Positions 56,283 to 64,000 of a stretch of 64,000 bases of DNA are shown here, in pieces; position 1 is the first letter of the stretch, and the number at the start of each line of letters is the position of its first letter. Below the pieces are notes generated by a model that saw only the letters and a program-made list of their open reading frames with translations, did no database searches and was not told where the DNA came from. The translations under genes were made by a program, and so were the position numbers. Source of the DNA: Brevundimonas sp. NIBR11 (GTDB taxonomy: Bacteria; Pseudomonadota; Alphaproteobacteria; Caulobacterales; Caulobacteraceae); contig NZ_CP115465.1 of assembly GCF_027912535.1 (NCBI RefSeq), forward strand, positions 1,096,001-1,160,000. The letters run 5' to 3'.

Positions 56283-56948
56283 TCAGTCCCCCGTTCCGAA
56301 GACCGAGGCGGCCGTCGGCTCGGCGGTGCGGCGTTCGCGTTCTTCGGGGACGAACTCCGGCTCGGCCGGGGTGTCCTCGATGGGCTGGAGGGCGGCGCCG
56401 CCCTTCTTGGCGTCGTCGCGGTTCTTCTTCTCTGCGGCCTTGGAGATGATTTCGTCCAAGACCAGCTGGCCGACGAGACCCAGCGTCACCGGGTCGACCG
56501 GTTTGATCTGGGGGCTGTTCCAGTGGGTGCGGTTACGCACGCTGTCGATCGTCGACTTGGTGGTGCCCAGCAGTTTGGCGATCTGGGCGTCGGTCACCTC
56601 GGGGTGATTCTTGACGAACCACATGATGGCGTCCGGCCGGTCCTGGCGACGCGAGACGGGCGTGTATTTCGGAGCCGGCTTGTTGGACTTCAGCAGTTCG
56701 GCGTGGCGGCTGACGATGGCCTTCATGCGGTAGTTTTCGTCGTCCTGCGCCTTGTCGAGTTCGGCGCGGTCCAACTGGCCGCCGGTGATGGGGTCGACGC
56801 CGCGGATGTCGCGGGCCACGTCGCCGTCGGCGATGCCGCGCACTTCCAGCGGATGCAGGCCGCAGAAGTCGGCGATCTGCTCGAACGTCAGCGAGGTGTT
56901 GTCCACCAGCCAGACCGCGGTGGCCTTAGGCATGAGGATGTCGGTCAT
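56283..56948 (-). CDS. trcR: Cell-cycle transcriptional regulator TrcR (DUF1013)
   Basis: The 221-residue protein belongs to DUF1013, a family in alphaproteobacteria named TrcR and reported as a cell-cycle transcription factor. It begins MTDILMPKATAVWLVDNTSLTFEQIADFCGLHPLEV, with a predicted helix-turn-helix near residues 15-40 and a second DNA-binding-like segment (VTDAQIAKLLGTTKSTIDSVRNRTHW, about 120-145). The acidic Ala/Pro-rich C-terminus is poorly conserved. The start at 56948 is fixed by the conserved N-terminus. It lies 1.4-3 kb from other cell-cycle candidates. Confidence 0.85.
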   Translation of the reverse strand: MTDILMPKATAVWLVDNTSLTFEQIADFCGLHPLEVRGIADGDVARDIRGVDPITGGQLDRAELDKAQDDENYRMKAIVSRHAELLKSNKPAPKYTPVSRRQDRPDAIMWFVKNHPEVTDAQIAKLLGTTKSTIDSVRNRTHWNSPQIKPVDPVTLGLVGQLVLDEIISKAAEKKNRDDAKKGGAALQPIEDTPAEPEFVPEERERRTAEPTAASVFGTGD

Positions 56949-57251
56949 GGGCGAAGTCCCGGATAGATGAGGCCCGTGTATTCGGGCTCTGGATACGACG
57001 GCGCCCGACCTTTCGGCCGGGCGCTGAAGGAACCGATATAGGCCGTTTCGCTGCAAAAGAAAACGTCATGATTGCAGGCAAGGCCCAAGCGTGGCTGTAA
57101 GCGGAGTGATCTGGCATAGTATCGGTCGATCCGTCCGCCCGCCCGTTGAGGACGAGCCATCCAGGCCATACAGCTCCGGTTCATGCGGGATATTGAACAC
57201 TGTCATATCGGACGCGTTCAGCGGCCTTAAGGACCACCAAGGAGGAAGCCC

Positions 57252-57959
57252 ATGTCTATCGCTCTCACCACTCTCGCAGCCATGGCCATGCTGGCCGGCG
57301 GCTCCCAGGAATACGCTCCGTCCGGGGACGGGCCCCAGCGGGTCGCGCCGCGCGGCAGCTTCGCCGAAAGCTGCAGCGGCTCCTATGTGAACCAGGGGCG
57401 CCTCTACGCCGACTGCCGCGACATGCGGGGCAATCTGCGCGGCACCTCGATCGAGCTCGCCCCCTGCGCGCCTTTCGACATCGCCAACAGCGACGGCCTG
57501 CTGGTCTGCGGCAACATCCGCGGTTCCTATGAGGGCGGAAACAACAACGGCGGCGGCGGACGTCCGGGCGGCGGAAACGGCGGCGGCTGGGGTAACGGCG
57601 GCAACAACGCCGGCGGTTGGGGCGGCGGCAACAACGGCGGCGGCTGGGGCAATGGCGGCAACAATGGCGGAGGCTGGGGCGGAAACAACGGCCGCAGCGG
57701 CATCACCGTCTACGCCGACCGGGACTATCGCGGCTATTCGCAGTCGTTCCGGGGCGAGATCGCCGATCTGGGTCGCTCGGGCCTGAACGACCAGATCAGC
57801 TCCATCGAGCTCAACGGCGGCGCGTGGGAAGTCTGCACCGACGCCTATTTCCGCGGCAACTGCCAGATCATCACCTCCAGCACACGCAACCTGAACAACA
57901 CGGGCATCAACGACCGCATCTCCTCGATGCGCCCGGCCCGTGGCGGCGGTCGTTGGTAG
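57252..57959 (+). CDS. Exported CVNH - Gly/Asn-rich - beta/gamma-crystallin protein
   Basis: The 235-residue protein has a short hydrophobic N-terminus (MSIALTTLAAMAMLAGGSQ) that could serve as an export signal. Residues about 36-75 resemble a cyanovirin-N fold (GSFAESCSGSYVNQGRLYADCRD, then a second Cys pair). A linker of about 60 residues is built of repeated GGGWGNGGN units. The C-terminal 80 residues are a beta/gamma-crystallin motif pair (ITVYADRDYRGYSQSF, and DAYFRGNCQII), often a calcium-binding fold. It may bind surface sugars or form part of the envelope. GGAGGAAG precedes the ATG. The linker DNA repeats could vary in number. Confidence 0.72.
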   Translation: MSIALTTLAAMAMLAGGSQEYAPSGDGPQRVAPRGSFAESCSGSYVNQGRLYADCRDMRGNLRGTSIELAPCAPFDIANSDGLLVCGNIRGSYEGGNNNGGGGRPGGGNGGGWGNGGNNAGGWGGGNNGGGWGNGGNNGGGWGGNNGRSGITVYADRDYRGYSQSFRGEIADLGRSGLNDQISSIELNGGAWEVCTDAYFRGNCQIITSSTRNLNNTGINDRISSMRPARGGGRW

Positions 57960-58001
57960 AAAAATGTCCGGGCGGGCGAGTATCGCTCGACGCCTGAGCC
58001 G

Positions 58002-58973
58002 CTAGACCGTCAGCACTATCTTGCCGACATGCTCGCCCGCCTCCAGCCGGAGGTGGGCGAGTTTCGTTTCGGCCAGGGGGAAGGTCGCCTCGATGCGCGG
58101 GAGGACCGCGCCGGAAACGACCCAGGGCCAGACGGCCGCCTCCACCGCAGCCGCCAGACGCGCTTTCTCGTCTGCGGAGCGGCGACGCAGGGTCGAGCCG
58201 GTCAGGGTCGCCTGCTTCATCATCATCCGCATGAGATCGACGGTGGCCGCCGCGCCGCTGAGGGTGGCGATGACGACCCAGCGCCCGCCGGGGTTCAGGG
58301 CGTTCAGGTTGGTCTCCGCATAGGCCGCCCCGACCATGTCGAGGATGACGTCGGCGCCGCCTGCCGCCTTGATCCCGGCGTCCAGATCGGCCTCGGAGGC
58401 GTCGAGGCTGACGTCGGCGCCCAGGGCCCTGGCGGCTTCCGTCTTGGCCGCGCCGCGCGAGGTGGCGATGACGCGGGCGCCCGCCGCCTTCGCCATCTGG
58501 ATGGCGGTGACCCCGATGCCGGACGTGGCGCCGTGGACCAGCAGGGTCTCGCCAGCCCTCAGGGCGCCGCTCTCGAAGACGTTGGCGAAGACGGTGAAGA
58601 CGGTCTCGGGCAGGGCGGCGGCCTGGACGAATTCGAGGCCGTCGGGAATCGGCAGGGCGTGGCGGGCGTCAACGACGGCGTATTCGGCGTATCCGCCCCC
58701 GCCCAGCAGGGCGCAGACCCGGTCGCCGATGGTCCAGCGGGTGGCGTCGGCGCCGACCTGATCGACCTCGCCGGCGACCTCCAGCCCCAGGATGTCCGAC
58801 GCGCCGGGCGGGGGAGGGTAGCCGCCCTTGCGCTGAAGCAGATCCGGGCGATTGACCCCGGCGGCGCGGATGCGGATGCGGATTTCTCCGGCGCCGGCCT
58901 GCGGATCGGAGCGTTCGGCCAGCCGAAGGGCCTCCGCCGGGCCTGATCCGCCCTCGATCTGGATGACCCGCAT
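58002..58973 (-). CDS. NAD(P)H quinone oxidoreductase, zeta-crystallin (PIG3) family
   Basis: The 323-residue protein has the MDR fold: a GroES-like N-terminal domain (AAGVNRPDLLQRKGGYPPPPGAS) and a Rossmann domain with VHGATSGIGVTAIQMAKAAGARVIATSRG. The family reduces quinones with NADPH and has no zinc. PIG3-type members use one-electron or two-electron reduction. It is monocistronic and converges with the CVNH-crystallin gene. Confidence 0.85.
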   Translation of the reverse strand: MRVIQIEGGSGPAEALRLAERSDPQAGAGEIRIRIRAAGVNRPDLLQRKGGYPPPPGASDILGLEVAGEVDQVGADATRWTIGDRVCALLGGGGYAEYAVVDARHALPIPDGLEFVQAAALPETVFTVFANVFESGALRAGETLLVHGATSGIGVTAIQMAKAAGARVIATSRGAAKTEAARALGADVSLDASEADLDAGIKAAGGADVILDMVGAAYAETNLNALNPGGRWVVIATLSGAAATVDLMRMMMKQATLTGSTLRRRSADEKARLAAAVEAAVWPWVVSGAVLPRIEATFPLAETKLAHLRLEAGEHVGKIVLTV

Positions 58974-59048
58974 GTTCCTCAGCCTTGCAATCGTCCGTAT
59001 CCGGGCGCGTAAATGGGCCTCTTCGAGGTTCTGGCCAAGGAGGCGACG

Positions 59049-59255
59049 ATGATGTTTGACGATCTTGAACCCCGCACGCAGCGCGGTGCGGCGTTGGCGA
59101 GCCTGGGTCGCGAGGACCTGGACCTTTATTCGGTCGAGGAACTGGGCGAGCGGATCGAGGCGCTCGAGGCCGAGATCGCTCGTGCGCGGGCCGCGATTTC
59201 CGGCAAGGCCGCCAAGAAGTCCGCCGCCGACGCCCTGTTCAACTTCGGGAACTGA
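59049..59255 (+). CDS. DUF1192 family protein
   Basis: The 68-residue protein (MMFDDLEPRTQRGAALASLGREDLDLYSVEELGERI...) fits DUF1192, a small alphaproteobacterial family with one long helix (ELGERIEALEAEIARARAAI). Function is unknown. GGAGG at 59039-59043 lies five or eight bases before the adjacent ATG codons at 59049 and 59052. rcdA follows on the same strand after 96 bases, a neighbourhood I expect to be conserved in Caulobacterales. Confidence 0.8.
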   Translation: MMFDDLEPRTQRGAALASLGREDLDLYSVEELGERIEALEAEIARARAAISGKAAKKSAADALFNFGN

Positions 59256-59351
59256 TGCGGTTCCTCACAGGCGGTTTCCGTGGCATGCCGATTGCAGCCG
59301 ACAGGCTCGCGCCCGCTTACAGGGCCGCTAGAGTGAGCGTACCGTACCACG

Positions 59352-59879
59352 ATGACCATGGTTGAGTTGATGGCCGACGACAGCACCACGCCTGGCCCGG
59401 CATCGCGCGCGGGGGAAATCCGTGATTTTGCGCGCTCCGAACTGTTCGAACGCACCTTCCAGGAGGGCATGGATCTGGTCGAGGAGACCGCCGCCTATCT
59501 GGACGGCGACGGCCGGCGGGAATCCAAGCTGCTGTCGCGCTCCGCCGCCCTGGCCTATGCCGCCGAGAGCATGAAGCTGACCACGCGGCTGATGCAGGTC
59601 GCGTCCTGGCTGCTGGTGCAACGCGCGGTACGCGAGGGCGACATGTCGCCGGAAGCCGCCTGCGAGCCGCGCTATCGCCTCAACGAACGCAAGGTCGAGG
59701 GCGAGCCCAGCCACGCCGAGATGCCGATCGCCCTGGTCGAATATCTGGTCCGGGCCGAGAAGCTGCACGACCGGGTGCTGTATCTGGATCGGCGGATGTA
59801 TCTGGACGCGGCTCCGCAACCGGACGCGAACCCCGTGCGGAGCCAACTGGGCATGCTGGAAGCGGCGTTCAGGACGTAA
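59352..59879 (+). CDS. rcdA: Protease adaptor RcdA (DUF1465)
   Basis: The 175-residue protein belongs to DUF1465, the family of Caulobacter RcdA. RcdA is an adaptor in the ClpXP hierarchy that brings substrates such as CtrA to the protease during the cell cycle. The three-helix core has ERTFQEGMDLVEETAAYLDGDGRRESKLL and YAAESMKLTTRLMQVASWLLVQRA. ATG 59352 is chosen; ATG 59358 is in frame. If it works as in Caulobacter, CpdR and PopA should be encoded elsewhere in this genome. Confidence 0.85.
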   Translation: MTMVELMADDSTTPGPASRAGEIRDFARSELFERTFQEGMDLVEETAAYLDGDGRRESKLLSRSAALAYAAESMKLTTRLMQVASWLLVQRAVREGDMSPEAACEPRYRLNERKVEGEPSHAEMPIALVEYLVRAEKLHDRVLYLDRRMYLDAAPQPDANPVRSQLGMLEAAFRT

Positions 59880-59911
59880 CATCCCTTCTCCCGCAAGGAG
59901 GGGAAGATCGG

Positions 59912-61489
59912 CTACGGCCCGACGTCGTTGGCCACGGCCGTCCCGTCGTCGACCACGGCCGGCAGGCTGACCGCGATGCCCAGGGCTTCGGCCAGCTTCT
60001 GGTCGCGGCGGTAGACGTCCTCGCGGAAGGCCACGCGGCCCTGGCCGTCGACGAAAGCGGTCCAGTAGAGCAGGCGCACGGTGATCTCGCGGCCCGTCTG
60101 GATGCGGCGGGTGTCGCGGCTGACCTGGGCGTCGTCGAACTCGCCCAGCAACACGGGATCGGGCGTCAGCAGGATGCGGGCGAACTCGACCGCGTTTTGA
60201 ACGCGGACGCAGCCGTGCGAGCGCTGGCGCATCGACAGGTTGAAGGCGGCCTTGGACGGGGTGTCGTGCAGGAAGATAGCGTAGCTGTCGCGCAGCTCGA
60301 ACTTCACATAGCCCAGAGCGGCGGTCGGGCCGGCGCGCTGAATCACCGTGCCGTTTGAGACATACATGTTCTGCGAAGCCAGATAGCCCGGGCCGCGCGG
60401 CAGGATCTCGCGGCGAGCGATGCCGGCCGGGACGTACCAGGGCGGGTTGGCCACGACCGAGGCGAAGGGCTTCTCCAGGCTGGGCGTCTGGGTCGCCGGG
60501 GCGCCGCAGACGACGCGGTTGGAGTGAACCGGCCGGCCGTCCTTCCAGTAGACCATGATGGCGGCGGCGGTGTTGACCTCGATCCGCTCGGGATTCAGCT
60601 CGCGCTTCAGCCAGCGGCGGCGTTCCAGGTTGAGGGCGATCTGGCGGGCGCGATCGTCGGCCGAGGCGCCGAGCGAGCTCTGGGTGCCGGCGCCGATGCG
60701 GCCGTCGGCGGCCAGGCCGTGGCGGGCCTGGAAGCCGCGCATGGCGGCCTGAAGCTCAGGACCGTAGACCAGACCCTCGGCCGTCAGCCGGGCGCCGTCC
60801 GCGGCCGACAGGTCGCCCTCGGCCACCAGACGGGCGATCAGGACCGGGACGCGGTTGTCGCTCGATCCCGGCTCAATCGTGCCGGAGCGGGCGACGAAGC
60901 GGGGCCAGCCGCCCTGGCGAATGATCCGGCGGTAGCGGACGTAGCCGGCCGAAAGGTTGGAATAGCCGATGTCGGTCGGGGCCAGGCCCTCGAACCATTC
61001 GACCAGCTTGTTCTGGACCAGGGCGTCGTTCAGGCCGACCGGGAGGTCGACGCGGTTCTTCTGCATCTCCCACAGCTCTTCGACCGTCTCGGGACGGACG
61101 GCGCCCTCGGCGAGGACGCGGGCGTAGGTCAGGGCGGCGGCCGTGGTGCGCATGTCCGCCGTCTCGGGATCGGCGGCCAGACCCACGAAGTCGAAATAGT
61201 CCGAACGCGACAGGCCGTGGCGTTCGGCGCGCGACGAGGCTTGGGTCAGGGCGCGCAGGCGGGCCGCGTTCCAGACGGGACGCCAGCCGTTCAACTCATA
61301 GAAGGCGCGGATGTCGGGCTGGGCGGACGCGGGCATGCGGTCCAGCTGCGCCAGGAAGGCGGCCTGATACTGGCTGACCGGGGCGGCGACGGCGGCCTGG
61401 GCGGGGGCGTTCTGCGGCGCGGTCTGGGCCATGGCTGGCGCGGCGAGGGCCGAAACGGCGGCGCCGAGAGTGAGTTCGCGTCGATTCAT
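59912..61489 (-). CDS. L,D-transpeptidase of the YcbB type
   Basis: The 525-residue protein has a signal with twin arginines (MNRRELTLGAAVSALAAPAMA), a scaffold region, a peptidoglycan-binding domain (GLAADGRIGAGTQSSL near residue 270), and a YkuD catalytic domain with the active-site Cys in SHGCVRVQNAVEFA. It should form 3-3 cross-links in peptidoglycan in the periplasm. The RRELTL motif might direct it to the Tat system, which is unusual for the family. ATG 61489 is chosen; upstream in-frame starts would place charged residues ahead of the signal. Confidence 0.85.
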   Translation of the reverse strand: MNRRELTLGAAVSALAAPAMAQTAPQNAPAQAAVAAPVSQYQAAFLAQLDRMPASAQPDIRAFYELNGWRPVWNAARLRALTQASSRAERHGLSRSDYFDFVGLAADPETADMRTTAAALTYARVLAEGAVRPETVEELWEMQKNRVDLPVGLNDALVQNKLVEWFEGLAPTDIGYSNLSAGYVRYRRIIRQGGWPRFVARSGTIEPGSSDNRVPVLIARLVAEGDLSAADGARLTAEGLVYGPELQAAMRGFQARHGLAADGRIGAGTQSSLGASADDRARQIALNLERRRWLKRELNPERIEVNTAAAIMVYWKDGRPVHSNRVVCGAPATQTPSLEKPFASVVANPPWYVPAGIARREILPRGPGYLASQNMYVSNGTVIQRAGPTAALGYVKFELRDSYAIFLHDTPSKAAFNLSMRQRSHGCVRVQNAVEFARILLTPDPVLLGEFDDAQVSRDTRRIQTGREITVRLLYWTAFVDGQGRVAFREDVYRRDQKLAEALGIAVSLPAVVDDGTAVANDVGP

Positions 61490-61576
61490 GGTCGTATTCG
61501 CCTTCGTCCGACGCCGCATGGAGCCCGTGTCCACGCCCGGGAGTCGAACGACGCCATGTTATCGGTGTTCCGGACA

Positions 61577-61607
61577 AACAAAAAGCGCCGGCCACAGGAC
61601 CCGCGCT
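61577..61607 (-). terminator. Intrinsic terminator of rpmE
   Basis: Read on the minus strand, AGCGC (61603-61607) and GCGCT (61584-61588) close a GC-rich loop and are followed by TTTTTG. It lies about 45 bases after the rpmE stop. Confidence 0.6.
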
Positions 61608-61650
61608 CTTCGTGTCGTCTTTGTCGCACCGGTGTGGCCGGTGAGGCAGC

Positions 61651-61875
61651 CTACTTCTTGATGAAGCCGCCGAACTTGTTGTTGAAGCGCGAAACGCGAC
61701 CGCCGCGGTCCAGCATCTGCTGGTTGCCGCCGGTCCAGGCCGGGTGCGTCGACGGATCGATGTCCAGGTTCAGCACGTCGCCCTCTTTGCCGTAGGTCGA
61801 ACGGGTCTGATAGGTCGTGCCGTTCGTCAAAGTGACGGTGATGAAGTGGTAGTCGGGGTGCGTATCGGCCTTCAT
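61651..61875 (-). CDS. rpmE: 50S ribosomal protein L31 (zinc-free type)
   Basis: The 74-residue protein ([50 protein letters not shown]) is the L31 form without the CxxC zinc ligands. Bacteria use it when zinc is scarce, or as their only copy. L31 bridges the two subunits at the central protuberance. It is monocistronic and diverges from the ABC exporter at 62010. Confidence 0.93.
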   Translation of the reverse strand: MKADTHPDYHFITVTLTNGTTYQTRSTYGKEGDVLNLDIDPSTHPAWTGGNQQMLDRGGRVSRFNNKFGGFIKK

Positions 61876-62009
61876 GGTCGTGGTCCGGTCTCTTGTACGC
61901 GATGACGATGCCGACCGTCGGTGCGTGAAAAATGAGAAAACCCGCCAGAGCCCGGCGGGAATGAGCGGCGGCGTTTACACCGCAGGGCGTTCCGGGGCAA
62001 GAGCCGCGC

Positions 62010-63866
62010 ATGACAGTCACGCCGCCGACCCCTGACGCCTATTCGAACGCGGAGGCGCTCGGGCGGCCCGGCGCCGGCGCCCTTCTGGCCGAACAGATGG
62101 AAGGGGCGGGCGAACGGCGCGAGAAGCGCAAGGACATACGGCCGCTGCTGCGGCTGTGGCCGTATCTGATGCAGCACCGGCTGGACGCCCTAATCGCGGG
62201 CTTCTGGCTTCTGGGCTCGACGGCGGCGTCCCTAGCCCTGACGGCGACGGCGCGAGGCGCCATCGACCACGGGTTCGAGAACGGCGGGCGCGACATCAAT
62301 CGCTGGTTCCTGTTCCTGGGGCTGAACGCGGTGATTCTGGGCGTGGCGACGGCCGTCCGGTATTTCTACGTCACCAAGACCGGCGAGCGGATGATCGCGG
62401 ACCTGCGCAAGTCGCTGTTCGACCGCATCCTGACGCTGGACCCGTCGTTTTTCGCGAAGATGCGGACCGGCGAGGTGTTGAGCCGGCTGACAACCGACAT
62501 CGCCCTGGTCGAGACCCTGCTGACGACCTCGGTGTCGTTCGCCCTGCGCAACTTCCTGACCCTAGTCGGGGGTATCATCCTCCTGTTCATCGTCAGTCCA
62601 AAGCTGACGGGGCTGGTGCTGCTGACCGCGCCCTTGTTGATCGCGCCGATCTTCCTGTTCGGGCGGAGCGTCAGGAAGCTGACCGTGCGGTCCCAGGACC
62701 GGTTCGCCAGCGCCGTCGGCTTCGCCGGCGAGAGCGTGGACGCCATCGAGACGGTGCAGGCCTTCGGCCGCGTGGGCAGCGCCGTCTCCCGGTTCGGCGC
62801 GGTGGTGGAGGAGGCGTTCGGCGTCTCCATCGTGCGGATGCGGGCGCGGGCCTGGATGACGGCCGTGGTCATCGTGGTGATCTTCGGCGGGGTGACCTTC
62901 GTCCTGTGGTTGGGGGCCCAGGACGTGGCCAAGGGCGTAATGACGCCCGGCGCCCTGTTGCAGTTCGTGCTGCTGTCGGTCTTTACGGCGGGGTCAGTGG
63001 GCGCGCTCGGCGAAAGCTGGGGCGACGTGCAGAAGGCCTCTGGGGCCATGGAGCGGATCGACGAGTTGATGAAGTCGGCGCCCTCGATCATGGCGCCGGC
63101 TTCGGCCGTGGCCCTGCCGAGCCCCCCGGAAGGCCGGGTGGGCATGGCGGGGGTGAGGTTCGCCTATCCGGGGCGGCCCGACCTGCCCGCGCTGAAAGGC
63201 TTCGACCTGACGGTGCGGCCGGGCGAGACCGTGGCCCTGGTCGGACCCTCTGGGGCGGGCAAGTCGACGGTCTTCCGCCTTCTGCTGCGCTTCTACGATC
63301 CGCAGGAAGGCGCCGTCAGCGTGGACGGGGTCGATGTGCGTCAAGCCGATCCGGTCGAGGTGCGCGGGCGGTTCGCCTGGGTCTCGCAGGAGGCGCCTCT
63401 GTTCTCGGGTTCGGCCATGGAGAACATCCGCTTTGGCCGCGAAGAGGCGTCGGAGGATGAGGTTCGCCAGGCCGCATCGGAGGCCCAGGCCCTGACCTTC
63501 GTCGAGGCGCTGCCGGAAGGGTTCGCCACGCCGCTGGGCGAGCGCGGCAAGAGCCTGTCGGGCGGGCAGAGACAACGCCTCGCCATCGCGCGCGCCCTGG
63601 TGCGAGACGCGCCGATCCTCCTGCTCGACGAGGCGACCTCGGCGCTGGACGCCGAGAACGAGCGGCTGGTGCAGACGGCGTTGGATCAGGCGATGGAGGG
63701 GCGGACCACCCTGGTCATCGCCCACCGTCTGGCCACCGTCCTGCGTGCCGACCGGATCGTCGTCATGGAGGACGGGATCGCCGTCGAGGAGGGGACGCAC
63801 CACGAACTGGTGGCCAAGGGCGGCCTCTACGCGCGTCTGGCGGAGCTGCAGTTCCGCGAGGGGTGA
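62010..63866 (+). CDS. ABC transporter, fused permease and ATP-binding protein
   Basis: The 618-residue half-transporter has six membrane helices in the first 330 residues and an ATPase domain with Walker A GPSGAGKST, signature LSGGQRQRLAIARAL, Walker B ILLLDEATSALD and the H-loop in VIAHRLAT. It resembles MsbA/lipid-type or multidrug exporters and is probably a homodimer. The cytoplasmic N-terminus is about 45 residues. It starts divergently from rpmE. A hairpin (63867-63889) separates it from the next exported protein. Confidence 0.88.
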   Translation: MTVTPPTPDAYSNAEALGRPGAGALLAEQMEGAGERREKRKDIRPLLRLWPYLMQHRLDALIAGFWLLGSTAASLALTATARGAIDHGFENGGRDINRWFLFLGLNAVILGVATAVRYFYVTKTGERMIADLRKSLFDRILTLDPSFFAKMRTGEVLSRLTTDIALVETLLTTSVSFALRNFLTLVGGIILLFIVSPKLTGLVLLTAPLLIAPIFLFGRSVRKLTVRSQDRFASAVGFAGESVDAIETVQAFGRVGSAVSRFGAVVEEAFGVSIVRMRARAWMTAVVIVVIFGGVTFVLWLGAQDVAKGVMTPGALLQFVLLSVFTAGSVGALGESWGDVQKASGAMERIDELMKSAPSIMAPASAVALPSPPEGRVGMAGVRFAYPGRPDLPALKGFDLTVRPGETVALVGPSGAGKSTVFRLLLRFYDPQEGAVSVDGVDVRQADPVEVRGRFAWVSQEAPLFSGSAMENIRFGREEASEDEVRQAASEAQALTFVEALPEGFATPLGERGKSLSGGQRQRLAIARALVRDAPILLLDEATSALDAENERLVQTALDQAMEGRTTLVIAHRLATVLRADRIVVMEDGIAVEEGTHHELVAKGGLYARLAELQFREG

Positions 63867-63889
63867 AACCGTTCGAGCGCGGAACGGTT
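63867..63889 (+). promoter_or_regulatory. Intercistronic hairpin after the ABC exporter
   Basis: AACCGTTC (63867-63874) pairs perfectly with GAACGGTT (63882-63889) around a 7-base loop, just after the stop codon. No T-run follows, so it may stabilise the upstream mRNA. Confidence 0.4.
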
Positions 63890-63897
63890 AGGCCTGG

Positions 63898-64000
63898 ATG
63901 CTGACAGCCCTGATCCTCGCCGCCGTCCTGTCGCAGAGCCAGCCCGGAGCCGCCGACCTGGCGCCCGCCTTCGGCAACACCCTGGTCTCCACCTATCCCG
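63898..64000 (+). CDS. Secreted hypothetical protein (truncated by right edge)
   Basis: Only the first 34 codons are present. They begin MLTALILAAVLSQSQPGAADLAPA, a short signal peptide, then AFGNTLVSTYP. The frame is open to the window edge. I recognise no family from this fragment. It starts 31 bases after the ABC exporter stop on the same strand, so it could be its operon partner. Confidence 0.5.
   Translation, partial: MLTALILAAVLSQSQPGAADLAPAFGNTLVSTYP

Overview
The window comes from the chromosome of a GC-rich alphaproteobacterium, almost certainly Caulobacterales and most like Brevundimonas. The evidence is the gene content: a protease adaptor of the RcdA (DUF1465) family, a TrcR (DUF1013) regulator, an HfsK-like acyltransferase, the aspartate-semialdehyde route to spermidine, zinc-free L31 and S14, and GC-ending codons throughout. 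I see no prophage, insertion sequence, CRISPR array or integrated element. The DNA looks like stable core chromosome with dispersed palindromic repeats in the gaps.

Layout. 1-3.8 kb: a cut-off secreted protein, a TerC membrane protein and the RlmB-type rRNA methyltransferase on the minus strand, diverging from a tRNA-Tyr / tRNA-Gly / tuf unit with its own promoter and a strong terminator. 3.8-9.1 kb: a repeat-rich gap, a helix-turn-helix-like hypothetical protein, a small antisense gene, an HfsK-like GNAT protein paired with a JmjC/cupin protein, a repetitive secreted GIN-domain protein and a lipoprotein. 9.1-27.1 kb: the S10-spc-alpha ribosomal protein region, rpsJ to rplQ, including secY, adk, rpsM, rpsK and rpoA. 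A TonB-like protein and a large secreted metalloprotease lie between adk and rpsM. 27-40.5 kb: small metabolic genes, an ABC-2 exporter, two spermidine-synthesis genes, an M16 protease, an MFS transporter, a DegP-like protease, a glyoxalase-fold protein and rarA. 40.5-41.1 kb: a structured gap with no convincing gene. 41-52 kb: Hsp33, a membrane-tailed SDR, a SerB-SerA fusion, an esterase autotransporter, an M23 protease, a second ABC exporter, rpsU and COQ9. 52-64 kb: purEK, a GGDEF protein, two YdcH-like proteins, ubiX, trcR, a CVNH/beta-gamma-crystallin protein, a quinone oxidoreductase, DUF1192, rcdA, an L,D-transpeptidase, rpmE, an ABC exporter and a cut-off secreted protein.

How the parts work together. 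The centre makes the ribosome, the SecY translocon and RNA polymerase alpha. I see three probable promoters for it (before rpsJ, before rplO and before rpsM). The rpsJ and rpsM promoters both carry a GANTC site, the target of the cell-cycle methyltransferase CcrM, at the same offset in the -35/-10 spacer. The rpsM leader contains an intrinsic-terminator-like hairpin, and the rpsJ leader contains three stable-tetraloop hairpins. The flanks hold envelope, polyamine, purine, serine and ubiquinone genes and several cell-cycle factors (trcR, rcdA, a small GGDEF protein).

Observations most worth following up are the GANTC-containing ribosomal promoters, the possible rpsM attenuator, the structured gap at 40.5-41.1 kb, the single-chain SerB-SerA enzyme, the CVNH-glycine-rich-crystallin protein and the apparent CTG start of rpsU. 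All assignments come from reading the sequence and remembered family features; no database search was run.
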